DNA of 64,000 nt from CAYOHR01 sp964512145 (GTDB lineage Bacteria > Bacteroidota > Bacteroidia > Flavobacteriales_G > JALEGO01): contig CAZEIM010000007.1 in assembly GCA_964512145.1 (NCBI GenBank), positions 1-64,000 on the forward strand. Direction: 5' to 3'. Of this stretch, positions 36,676 to 44,477 are shown one piece after another. The notes beneath the pieces were generated by a model. It searched no databases. It was not told the DNA's origin and worked only from the letters and a program-made list of their open reading frames with translations. Position numbers and translations under genes: made by a program. How positions within the stretch are numbered: position 1 is the stretch's first letter; every line of letters begins with the position of its first letter.

Positions 36676-38727
36676 TTAATTGTTCATAAACTCTTGTTTA
36701 TGAGCATCTATCCCACATCGTAAAAATGCTTCAAACTCTTTAGGGTTAGGAGTATATCCAACCGGATTGGTTAGTAATTTTTCTGTATTCGAAATTAACG
36801 CATACCAAGGTTGTGAGTTATTGACAAACGTTTCGGTTTGAAAGGTAGCCCATCGATCGCCTACTGTTTTAATTTTTTTCTTTTTACCTTGTGTGGTCAT
36901 ATATTCGTGTTGTAAGCTGTCTGCAAGTAACTGCCTGTCATCTACATATAGTGAAATAAGTACAAACTCCTGATTAATTAATTTAAAAACATCCGGCACA
37001 CTCCATACCTGCTCTTCCATTTTTCGGCAGTTTACACATGCCCAACCGGTAAAGTCGAGCATAATGGGTTTATTTGTTTTTTTAGCATACTCCAAACCCT
37101 CTTGGTAATCGTGAAAGCAATTCAGGTTTAATGGGCAATGATTAGGGTATATCCAACTATACCCGGCAGGGGGTGCCAAACCGCTTAATAAAGAAAGGCC
37201 AGAAAATGTTTTAGTTTCTTTAGAAAATTTAAAGCCTGTAGTAAGGTAAACCGTAAAGGCAGCAAAAATTCCTATCAATAATATTCTGGATAAGTTGATT
37301 TTTTTTATTTTTTCGTGATGCGGAAAACGAATAACCCCTACTAAATATAGTACTACTGATACTCCAATTAATATCCATATACCCAAAAAAAGTTCGTAGG
37401 TAACTAAATTCCAATGTTCTACTAAGTCAGCGTTGGACAAAAATTTTACTGCTAATGCCAACTCTATAAAACCCAGTAAAACTTTTACCGTATTTAACCA
37501 TCCGCCAGATTTGGGTAATGATTGCAGCCATCCAGGAAAAGCTGCAAATAATGCAAATGGCAAAGCAAGGGCTAATCCAAAACCACTCATCCCAAATGTT
37601 AGTTGCATAGCACCTCCATTGGATGATAATGACCCCGCTAATAAACTTCCAAGTATAGGTCCGGTACAAGAAAAGGAAACTAAAGCTAAGGTTAACGACA
37701 TAAAAAATATACCAATAACACCACCTACATTTGAGGCATTATCGGCTTTATTAGCAATAGAGCTTGGCAAGGTAATTTCGAAATATCCGAAAAATGAAAT
37801 AGCAAATACGACAAAAATTATAAAGAAGAATACATTTAAATACGTATTGGTAGAAATGGTATTTAAAATATTTGGGTCGATAGAATCTAATAAATGAAAT
37901 GGAATGCTCAAAATAATGTATACCATTAAAATAAAAAAACCATATAAAAAAGCATTCCACAAGCCCTTTTTACCTTTGCTGCTTTTAGTAAAAAAACTTA
38001 CCGTTAGTGGAACCATGGGAAATACACATGGAGTTAACAAGGCTAATAACCCCCCAATAAAGCCTAGAAAAAAAATGGTCCAATCGCTTTTACTTTGTAC
38101 GTCATCAGCTTGTACTGAACATGTTTGAACTGGGTTTTCAATATCAATGATAGGGTGTTTATATAAAAAGTTTGTTTTTTGGGGAATTTCCATACTGGTA
38201 GTATCCAGTGTTGTTGTGGTATCGGTTACTAATACAGCTGTTGCGGTATCGGAAACGTTGGGAGTGTTTTCTGTTGCTTCAAATGTTAAAGTAAACTCAA
38301 AAGGCACAATTTCGGGAGGTAAACAACGCTCAGCATCGCAAGCCATATATTCTAATTCTCCGGAAACAACAGTAGTGTTTTTAATGGTAACTTTTTGTTT
38401 AAATACAACTTGGTTTTCAAAATAGGTTAAAATCATATCAAAATTAGGGTCGTGCTCTGTAATACCTTTAGGCTCTGAGGTTTTTCCTATTAATTGAGCG
38501 TTTTTTAAAGGATTAAATCTAAATTGAGTAGGTATAGGACCGGACTCACCGTTTAAATATTGCGTATAAATATGCCAATGTTCTTGAATATTAGCTGTAA
38601 AGAGCAATTCGTATTCATTGGGTTGATTTTTTTTAACATCGAACGACCATTTAACAGGATCATATATTTGGCTAAAGGAAATATAAGAATATCCAAAAAA
38701 AACGAGTATGGATAATAATTTTTTCAT
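36676..38727 (-). CDS. dsbD: Thiol:disulfide interchange protein DsbD
   Basis: DsbD carries electrons from the cytoplasmic thioredoxin to periplasmic thiols. The 683-residue protein has three parts: a periplasmic alpha domain (about 20-150) with the Cys pair CDAERCLPP, a membrane domain with paired cysteines in TPCVFPMVPLT and FSCTGPILGSLLAGS, and a C-terminal thioredoxin-like gamma domain (about 540-683) with GWACVNCRKME. The start is ATG at 38727. The next upstream gene (38735-39415) ends eight bases away, so they likely share a transcript. Confidence 0.95.
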   Translation of the reverse strand: MKKLLSILVFFGYSYISFSQIYDPVKWSFDVKKNQPNEYELLFTANIQEHWHIYTQYLNGESGPIPTQFRFNPLKNAQLIGKTSEPKGITEHDPNFDMILTYFENQVVFKQKVTIKNTTVVSGELEYMACDAERCLPPEIVPFEFTLTFEATENTPNVSDTATAVLVTDTTTTLDTTSMEIPQKTNFLYKHPIIDIENPVQTCSVQADDVQSKSDWTIFFLGFIGGLLALLTPCVFPMVPLTVSFFTKSSKGKKGLWNAFLYGFFILMVYIILSIPFHLLDSIDPNILNTISTNTYLNVFFFIIFVVFAISFFGYFEITLPSSIANKADNASNVGGVIGIFFMSLTLALVSFSCTGPILGSLLAGSLSSNGGAMQLTFGMSGFGLALALPFALFAAFPGWLQSLPKSGGWLNTVKVLLGFIELALAVKFLSNADLVEHWNLVTYELFLGIWILIGVSVVLYLVGVIRFPHHEKIKKINLSRILLIGIFAAFTVYLTTGFKFSKETKTFSGLSLLSGLAPPAGYSWIYPNHCPLNLNCFHDYQEGLEYAKKTNKPIMLDFTGWACVNCRKMEEQVWSVPDVFKLINQEFVLISLYVDDRQLLADSLQHEYMTTQGKKKKIKTVGDRWATFQTETFVNNSQPWYALISNTEKLLTNPVGYTPNPKEFEAFLRCGIDAHKQEFMNN

Positions 38728-38734
38728 GCAGATA

Positions 38735-39415
38735 TTATTTTTCTATGATTTGCATTAATCGTTCAACAGCTGAGGTATTTTTACTCCATAATTCATTTTC
38801 TGTGGTATTTTTCTTAATCATATTAATTTTCTCTTGATTGCTTTCTGTGGCACTTAAAGCATTTAAAAACACACGCATTTCCTCCGAATCATTATTAAAT
38901 AATTCGCGTTGTAAATAAATGCGATCGTTTAAATCAAGTACAATATTTTTTCTTAATGTTGAATTTACATCTACCGCTTTATTTTTAGAACTCAAATTTT
39001 CGTGAACCGTTTTTGGTACTTCGGCCAATATCTCTTCACCGGGTTGTAAATCAGGTATATTATTTATGGGTTGTTGCATAGTAGAGTTTATAACATCTTC
39101 TACATAGGGTTCATTTGCTTGCTCATAATTTACTTCAGAGGTTTCGGAATGAATTGCCGGAGGATTTTCTTTGTTAAATTTTTGTGTATTAACTTCGGTA
39201 TACACAGTATTTTGTGCTTGAGTTAGTGTATAACTTATATGTTTTAATTTTTCGTTTAGCATTAACTCTAATTTGTAATTTTGAAGCAATTCTCCCAACT
39301 CTTGATATGTACGAATAAATTCTTGTAAGTCTTCTAACAAACCATCCTTTAACGAAATGGATTGTAATTGTTGAAGTTTTTGTTTAATTATTTCCTCGTT
39401 TGATATATTTTGCAT
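38735..39415 (-). CDS. Conserved unknown protein of Bacteroidota (226 aa)
   Basis: The protein has an N-terminal coiled coil (about 1-70), a low-complexity middle and a C-terminal helical block with LDLNDRIYLQRELFNNDSEEMRVFLNAL, which is a pattern I know from Bacteroidota proteins of unknown function that lie next to envelope genes. No signal peptide or membrane segment is seen. It starts with ATG and lies seven bases before dsbD in the same direction. Confidence 0.65.
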   Translation of the reverse strand: MQNISNEEIIKQKLQQLQSISLKDGLLEDLQEFIRTYQELGELLQNYKLELMLNEKLKHISYTLTQAQNTVYTEVNTQKFNKENPPAIHSETSEVNYEQANEPYVEDVINSTMQQPINNIPDLQPGEEILAEVPKTVHENLSSKNKAVDVNSTLRKNIVLDLNDRIYLQRELFNNDSEEMRVFLNALSATESNQEKINMIKKNTTENELWSKNTSAVERLMQIIEK

Positions 39416-39703
39416 AAGAAAAATTCATGATAAATATAAAGGAATATACATTAAAAAGTGTAGTTAAAGTAGAAAATTAATAAAAATTAACGCAACTGTA
39501 AATGGGTTAAACATTGTTTTAATACTAAATCGTCCTACAATAGGCTATAATTTAGCGGTAAACAAAGTTACAAGTTGGATGTTAGAAAACCATAAGATAT
39601 TTTGGTTTTTAAAATACGCGGTGCTATTATGATTTCGGCTGTTTGGTATGCTTTATTTTTCTTTACGCCCTGGCACACCCTATTCTTTTTCGGTTGCAAA
39701 ACG
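39416..39703. other. Intergenic stretch upstream of yebC, nothing recognised
   Basis: About 290 AT-rich bases between the divergent 226-residue gene and yebC. Short open frames here (for example 39602-39829 on the plus strand) overlap yebC in another frame, and I do not trust them. No RNA gene is recognised. Confidence 0.5.
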
Positions 39704-39711
39704 TATATTTG
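39704..39711 (+). promoter_or_regulatory. -7 promoter box for yebC
   Basis: TATATTTG fits TAnnTTTG exactly and sits 15 bases before the yebC ATG. Confidence 0.5.
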
Positions 39712-39726
39712 TATTAAATTTTGCTT

Positions 39727-40437
39727 ATGGGAAGAATATTTGAAACACGAAAACATAAAATGTTTGCCAGATACGCTAAAATGGCCAAAACATTTACTCG
39801 TATTGGAAAAGAAATTGCTATTGCAGTAAAACAAGGGGGAGCAGATCCCGATACCAATCCGAGGTTAAGAGCCATAATTCAAAATGCTAAATCGGTAAAT
39901 ATGCCTAAAGCAAATGTAGAATCGGCTATTCAAAGAGCATCAAATAAAGACACTAAAGGCATGGAAGAGGTGGTATATGAAGGGTATGCACCATATGCTG
40001 TAGCTGTTGTTGTTGAAACGGCTACCGATAACCCTACCCGAACTGTGGCCAATGTGAGGGCAGTATTTACTAAATATAATGGAGCACTAGGTAAAACAGG
40101 CTCTTTAGATTTTATTTTCGATCGAAAAGGTATATTTGAAATAAATTGTGGTGATAAAAACCTAGAAGATTTAGAGTTAGAACTTATTGATTATGGTCTA
40201 GAGGAAATAGAACAAGCAGAGGGAAAAACATTTATATACACAGCTTTTAGTGATTTTGGTAAAATGCAAAAAGGTCTAGAAGATTTAGGTATTGAAGTAA
40301 TATCGTCTGAAAAAGAACGAATTCCCAATACATTAGTTGAGTTAACAGCTGAGCAACAAGAAGAAGTAAGAAAACTTCTTGATAAATTAGAAGATGATGA
40401 TGATGTTCAGTCGGTATACCACAATATGAAAGAGTAA
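39727..40437 (+). CDS. YebC/PmpR family protein
   Basis: The 236-residue protein has the family pattern from the N-terminus: FETRKHKMFARYAKMAKTFTRIGKEI, GADPDTNPRLRAIIQNAK, MPKANVESAIQRA, VYEGYAPYAVAVVVE, and TDNPTRTVANVRAVFTKYNG. Such proteins bind DNA or work with the ribosome; both transcription regulation (PmpR) and relief of ribosome stalling have been reported. The start is ATG at 39727, two codons after the TTG that opens the frame. The next gene starts 34 bases after it. Confidence 0.95.
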   Translation: MGRIFETRKHKMFARYAKMAKTFTRIGKEIAIAVKQGGADPDTNPRLRAIIQNAKSVNMPKANVESAIQRASNKDTKGMEEVVYEGYAPYAVAVVVETATDNPTRTVANVRAVFTKYNGALGKTGSLDFIFDRKGIFEINCGDKNLEDLELELIDYGLEEIEQAEGKTFIYTAFSDFGKMQKGLEDLGIEVISSEKERIPNTLVELTAEQQEEVRKLLDKLEDDDDVQSVYHNMKE

Positions 40438-40471
40438 TCATGTATTACGCGCTTGTTTTTATCAATAATCC

Positions 40472-41930
40472 ATGAATTTACTAGATGTAAAGAACCTTGG
40501 CGTTGATATAAGCACTTCCAATGCAACACAACACATTCTTAGCGATGTTAACTTTCATTTAAATAAAGCGCAAACATTAGGTGTTATTGGACATTCCGGA
40601 TCAGGAAAAACCACATTATTACATGCCATATTAGGCATATTACCTTCGTCCTTTATAATACATAAAGAGAGTAGTATACTCTATCAATTTCCTAACTTAC
40701 AAGCTAACATAGTTGCAAATCCTAATTTTTTAAAAAAAATTAGGGGGAAAAATGTCATGGGTCTTTTTCAAGATGCCGGAAGTAGTTTAAATCCTACCTT
40801 AAAGTGTGGCGATCAAGTTTGTGAAATGTTATTAAAGCATGGGCTTGAATCCAATAAGATAAAGGCCCAAAAAAAAGTATTGGAATTATTTTATGCTTTG
40901 CAATTATCATTTCCCGAAAAAATATATGTGTCACAAATACATGAATTATCCGGAGGTCAAAAACAGCGGGTTTTATTAGCTACAGCCTTAATTACTCAAC
41001 CCGAAATAATTGTGGCAGATGAATTTACCTCTTCCTTAGATGAAGCCAATAAAATAAACGTTCTGCAATTACTTAAACAACAACAAAACAACCTTGGTTT
41101 TTCGTTATTATTTTCAACCCATGACATGGTTTTTTCATCCTTATTAACGCATACCTTTTTACATATTCGTTCAAAAAGTGCCAAGTATGTATACTGGGAA
41201 GATATAAAATTAGATTATTCTTATCCAAGTCAACCCATAGAGCGTCCTTCAATTGGTAATAAAATTTTAGAAATAAAGGATGTTTCATTTGCTTATAAAT
41301 CTAAGTTTACATTTAAACCCAACGAGATCCTACATAATATACAGCTGAATATTCATAAAAATGAGTGGGTAGGTATTTATGGGCCATCCGGGGGGGGTAA
41401 ATCAACCCTTGCAAAATTAATAGTAGCACTTATTCATCCAAATTCAGGGGAAATTTTATGGAAGAATAAATCTATTCAGCGATTTACACATTCTGAAATT
41501 AAAGAATATAGGCAAAAAGTTCAGATTATATTTCAAGATGCTTACACCTCCTTTAACCCACTTAAAACTATACAATCATACCTTAGCGATTTATTAAATA
41601 AGCCATTTATAACCGAAGAACATACGGAAATATTAGGAATATTAGGTTTAGAAAAAAGACATATAGTTTCGTATCCACATCAGTTATCGGGAGGGGAGTT
41701 ACAAAGACTTAGTATTTTTAAGGCTTGTATTACAAATCCAGAATGCATTATTTGTGACGAAATAACAGCATCTTTAGACATTCATCATCAAATACAAATA
41801 NNNNNNNNNNNNNNNNNNNNTGCATCAAATTAGTGTTAAAAACGGCACTTCTATTATATTAATATCACATCAAAAAACTTTACTTACCCATTATTGCCAT
41901 CGTATGGTTGAAGTAGGATTATCTGTTTAA
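40472..41930 (+). CDS. Peptide/nickel-type ABC transporter, fused tandem ATPases
   Basis: One protein holds two ATP-binding domains. Domain 1 has Walker A GHSGSGKTT, signature ELSGGQKQR and Walker B IIVADEFTSSLD; domain 2 has GPSGGGKSTL, LSGGELQR and CIICDEITASLD. It resembles fused DppD-DppF or YejF proteins that drive import of peptides or nickel. An N run (41801-41820) cuts domain 2 in the D-loop; downstream of it, the frame from 41823 reads HQISVKNGTSIILISHQKTLL and ends at 41930. The nominal gap length breaks the frame by one base. No permease or binding protein gene is next to it. Confidence 0.9.
41801..41820. other. Assembly gap (N run)
   Basis: Twenty N inside the ABC ATPase gene. 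To keep the frame, the true length should be 1 modulo 3, so the length given is not reliable. Confidence 0.9.
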
Positions 41931-42268
41931 TATAGACAGGTATTATATTTACTTTTCCAATGCCATTTTCCATGAATAACAAACTGTTGTTTAGTTAAAT
42001 ATGTCAAATAGTTTCCGATATGCAACAAGTCCGATTAGTATTATGTAAGGGCAGTTGATTATTACGAGCAACATGTAAATTGTTTAGCTTTCATTTTTTT
42101 AAGGTTAAGTTATTCGTTTTTTGTCTACGAACAAACTGCCCTAATTTTTGCGGAGCTTACAGGAGTAATGAACTTTCATGCTAAAACTAGAGTTTTTTGG
42201 AAGCAAAAATGTTCAACTTACTACTTAACCCAACATATTTCCCAATGTTCTGTTTTGGGTTGCTTTAA
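41931..42268. other. 338-base intergenic stretch with an IS remnant
   Basis: Apart from the IS-end remnant at 42074-42161, no gene or RNA is seen. A TGTAAGGGCAG on the plus strand at 42045-42055 is a possible second end of the same element. Confidence 0.5.
42074..42161 (-). mobile_element. Insertion-sequence left-end remnant, copy B
   Basis: Read on the minus strand it starts TGTAAGCTCCGC, runs through TTAGGGCAG and reaches an ATG at 42094 that encodes MKAKQFTCCS and then stops. It shares 57 of its first 60 bases with the remnant at 2460-2545, in opposite orientation. Its length ends soon after the first codons of the former reading frame, so the transposase body has been lost. It is a vestige, not an active element. 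Confidence 0.6.
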
Positions 42269-42571
42269 TTACTTTGATTCAGTTGTCCCTTTAGCTGTTA
42301 CTTTGTAAAATTGAATAATACCCCACTCTCTCATAGTGAGAACGGTTGAAACATTGCCAACTGCACCCTTATTTTTTAACTCGTAGGCTGCTCTTTCAGC
42401 AATTCCTTTAGGAACTCCTAAATGGAGAAAGCCTATACCAGATGCCGAACCATTAACTTCAGTCCCGGTTGATGGTTTAACGTCAGAAATAGAAACACTT
42501 TGCATAGTTATACAGCTATTTAGACTTAATAGTGAAAGCAGAGTGCAAGAAAGAATGATGATTTTTTTCAT
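42269..42571 (-). CDS. Small exported lipoprotein of unknown function
   Basis: From the ATG at 42571 (MKKIIILSCTLLSLLSLNSCI) it is 100 residues with a lipoprotein signal and lipobox LSLNSC. The mature part has a repeated Gly/Ala-rich stretch with ASGIGFLHLGVPKGIAERAAYELKNKGAV and resembles TRL-like/DUF6567-like lipoproteins of Bacteroidota, a weak likeness. A longer frame would start at 42649 and add 26 residues that look unrelated to a signal. No neighbour shows its role. Confidence 0.6.
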   Translation of the reverse strand: MKKIIILSCTLLSLLSLNSCITMQSVSISDVKPSTGTEVNGSASGIGFLHLGVPKGIAERAAYELKNKGAVGNVSTVLTMREWGIIQFYKVTAKGTTESK

Positions 42572-42957
42572 TTTGTTGTTTTTATTACTTCTACTCATAA
42601 GGCTTTTCGAAATACGCCCCGTTTTTAATGAGTGGGTTCTGGTCTCCACTTTTTTAATTATTATTTTGTCATATTGGGAGGTTACTATATAGTATTGATT
42701 ACCGAATATTTAATAAATCCATCGTATACAATTATTTAAATTTATATATTCCTATAAACGTATTTATTAATACTAATTTAGTATTTTTTACAAAATTCTG
42801 TTAAATTAATCATCAAAAGACGATTTAATTTTTTGAATGCTTTTGTGCTAATGTGGTGGTACGGCTACCTTTATGCCCTAATATAGTTTATAACTACGCC
42901 TTACTGAAGTAAGGGAGTAGCTTAATGTGATGCTAAACAAAGTTTAGGTGTTAGGTT
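42572..42957. other. 386-base intergenic stretch, nothing firm
   Basis: AT-rich sequence between two minus-strand genes. Two small hairpins stand out: CCTTAC/GTAAGG at 42899-42914 and CTAAAC/GTTTAG about 20 bases to the right. They may help end transcription of the HD-domain gene, but neither has a clear T run. I see no RNA gene. Confidence 0.4.
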
Positions 42958-44193
42958 TTAAGCAAAATCTTTAGCGTAACACAAAAAGTATTTTTTAACC
43001 GGGTTTGCCAATGCCGAAATGTTTAATAAATCGGCAGCTTGAGCAATATCTTTTACATCTCCGTTCGGAAATAAAATTTTAATATTATCTAAGTTCATGT
43101 TATACGCATTGTTAGTGATATGCCCATGCCCCATTAAATACATGGCATCTTCTTTTGGAACATTATATTTTTCTTGAGTTTTATATAAATATTCCTCTAT
43201 TTTTTTATCCGAAAATGCTTCGTTTTGCATTTCTACTCTCCAAATATTTCGAAACATTAAGTTTTTAGAAAGTGTGCTTAATACAATATCTTCATGAAAC
43301 ATCCATCCTTTAATGGCCGATAAAATATCAATATCATCTAACAAGGTAAAACTTTCAAATAAAAGCGTATCGGACCATAATGTGTTGGCCGAAATGTCTT
43401 TTTGTAAAAAAATAGAAAGCGGTGAGTTTGCTATCATTTTGCCTTTACCGGAAAGATCTTTTGCGCGTTTTAATATATGGGTAATTAACAAATCTAAGGC
43501 TACAGTTGTTTTGTGTAAATACACTTGCCAATACATTAGTCTGCGAGCAGTAATAAACTTTTCCACCGAATATATTCCTTTGAGTTCTACCACCAATTCG
43601 CTATCTACAACATTTAATTTATTAATAATACGATCGTAGTTTACAATACCCTCCGATACTCCTGTAAAAAAACTATCGCGGTTTAAATAATCCATTCGAT
43701 CCATATCTAACTGACTTGAAACCAGTTGATGTAAAAATCGTTTTGGATACTCATCTTTAAAAACAGCAATGGCTAACGATAATTTCCCCTGAAATAGGAT
43801 GTTTAATTTTTCCATCAGCATAATCGATATTTGCTCATGGTGTACATGTTGTATTATAGTGTTTTCTAACGTATGAGAAAAGGGGCCGTGACCAATATCG
43901 TGCAATAATATAGCAATAATGGCGGCTTCTTTTTCTTCGGAAGTAACATGTATACCTTTGTTTATCAATACATCTATACTCATGTGCATTAAATGCATAG
44001 CTCCCAAGGCATGTTCAAACCTCGTGTGACGGGCTCCGGGATATACTAAATAGGTAAGACCCAGTTGCGAAATTCTACGCAATCGTTGAAAATACGGATG
44101 ATTAATCAACTCAAAAATAAGCGGACTGGATATTGAAATAAACCCATAAATTGGGTCGTTTATAACGGTATTTTTTTTGTATTCCGAGCGCAT
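42958..44193 (-). CDS. HD-domain phosphohydrolase (dGTPase-like)
   Basis: The 411-residue protein has the HD-domain metal site: a first histidine in TRFEHALGAMHLM, then the HD pair in AIIAILLHDIGHGPFSHTLE, and a later conserved DRMDYLNRDSFFTG. These features match the large bacterial group of dNTPase-like HD proteins that act on nucleotides; the exact substrate is unknown. A promoter box (44205-44212) lies 11 bases upstream of the ATG, and gcvP is divergent. Confidence 0.9.
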   Translation of the reverse strand: MRSEYKKNTVINDPIYGFISISSPLIFELINHPYFQRLRRISQLGLTYLVYPGARHTRFEHALGAMHLMHMSIDVLINKGIHVTSEEKEAAIIAILLHDIGHGPFSHTLENTIIQHVHHEQISIMLMEKLNILFQGKLSLAIAVFKDEYPKRFLHQLVSSQLDMDRMDYLNRDSFFTGVSEGIVNYDRIINKLNVVDSELVVELKGIYSVEKFITARRLMYWQVYLHKTTVALDLLITHILKRAKDLSGKGKMIANSPLSIFLQKDISANTLWSDTLLFESFTLLDDIDILSAIKGWMFHEDIVLSTLSKNLMFRNIWRVEMQNEAFSDKKIEEYLYKTQEKYNVPKEDAMYLMGHGHITNNAYNMNLDNIKILFPNGDVKDIAQAADLLNISALANPVKKYFLCYAKDFA

Positions 44194-44204
44194 GGTATTA
44201 AAAG

Positions 44205-44212
44205 CAAATATA
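44205..44212 (-). promoter_or_regulatory. -7 promoter box for the HD-domain gene
   Basis: TATATTTG on the minus strand fits TAnnTTTG and sits 11 bases before the ATG at 44193. Confidence 0.55.
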
Positions 44213-44252
44213 CACGAAGCATAGTATCTTTATATAGTAAGACGCTAAAATT

Positions 44253-44289
44253 CCTGCATGATGTATCTTTATATATGCAGGTATTTTTT
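44253..44289 (+). terminator. Terminator-like hairpin upstream of gcvP
   Basis: CCTGCAT and ATGCAGG pair across a 15-base loop and are followed by TATTTTTT on the plus strand. It lies between divergent promoters, about 170 bases before the gcvP promoter box, so it does not obviously end any annotated gene. Confidence 0.4.
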
Positions 44290-44434
44290 GCCATAATACC
44301 ATGGTAAGCCTATATTATAAAAAAAAGATGTTTAATCTCATCTTCTTAAGGGATTAATTTTTACGAATGTATCACATTTAAATTTCACAAAAAATTTAAC
44401 GTATTTAAGTTGAAAGAACTTTGTGTTTATTTTA

Positions 44435-44464
44435 TTGTTATAACAATACATTCCATTATTTTTG
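44435..44464 (+). promoter_or_regulatory. Promoter of gcvP
   Basis: TATTTTTG (44457-44464) fits TAnnTTTG, with TTG (44435-44437) 19 bases upstream as a -33 element. The ATG follows 13 bases later, at 44478. Confidence 0.6.
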
Positions 44465-44477
44465 CAAAAAACACACT

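Noticed and set aside
37433..37897. 154-codon plus-strand open frame opposite dsbD
   Set aside because: It lies fully inside dsbD on the other strand, has no family features, and its composition mirrors the membrane segments of dsbD.
39602..39829. 75-codon frame upstream of yebC
   Set aside because: It runs into yebC in another frame, and a good promoter box for yebC lies inside it.
44290..44477. Glycine riboswitch before gcvP
   Set aside because: I looked for the conserved glycine aptamer core and did not see it; the promoter box is only 13 bases from the ATG, leaving no room for one.
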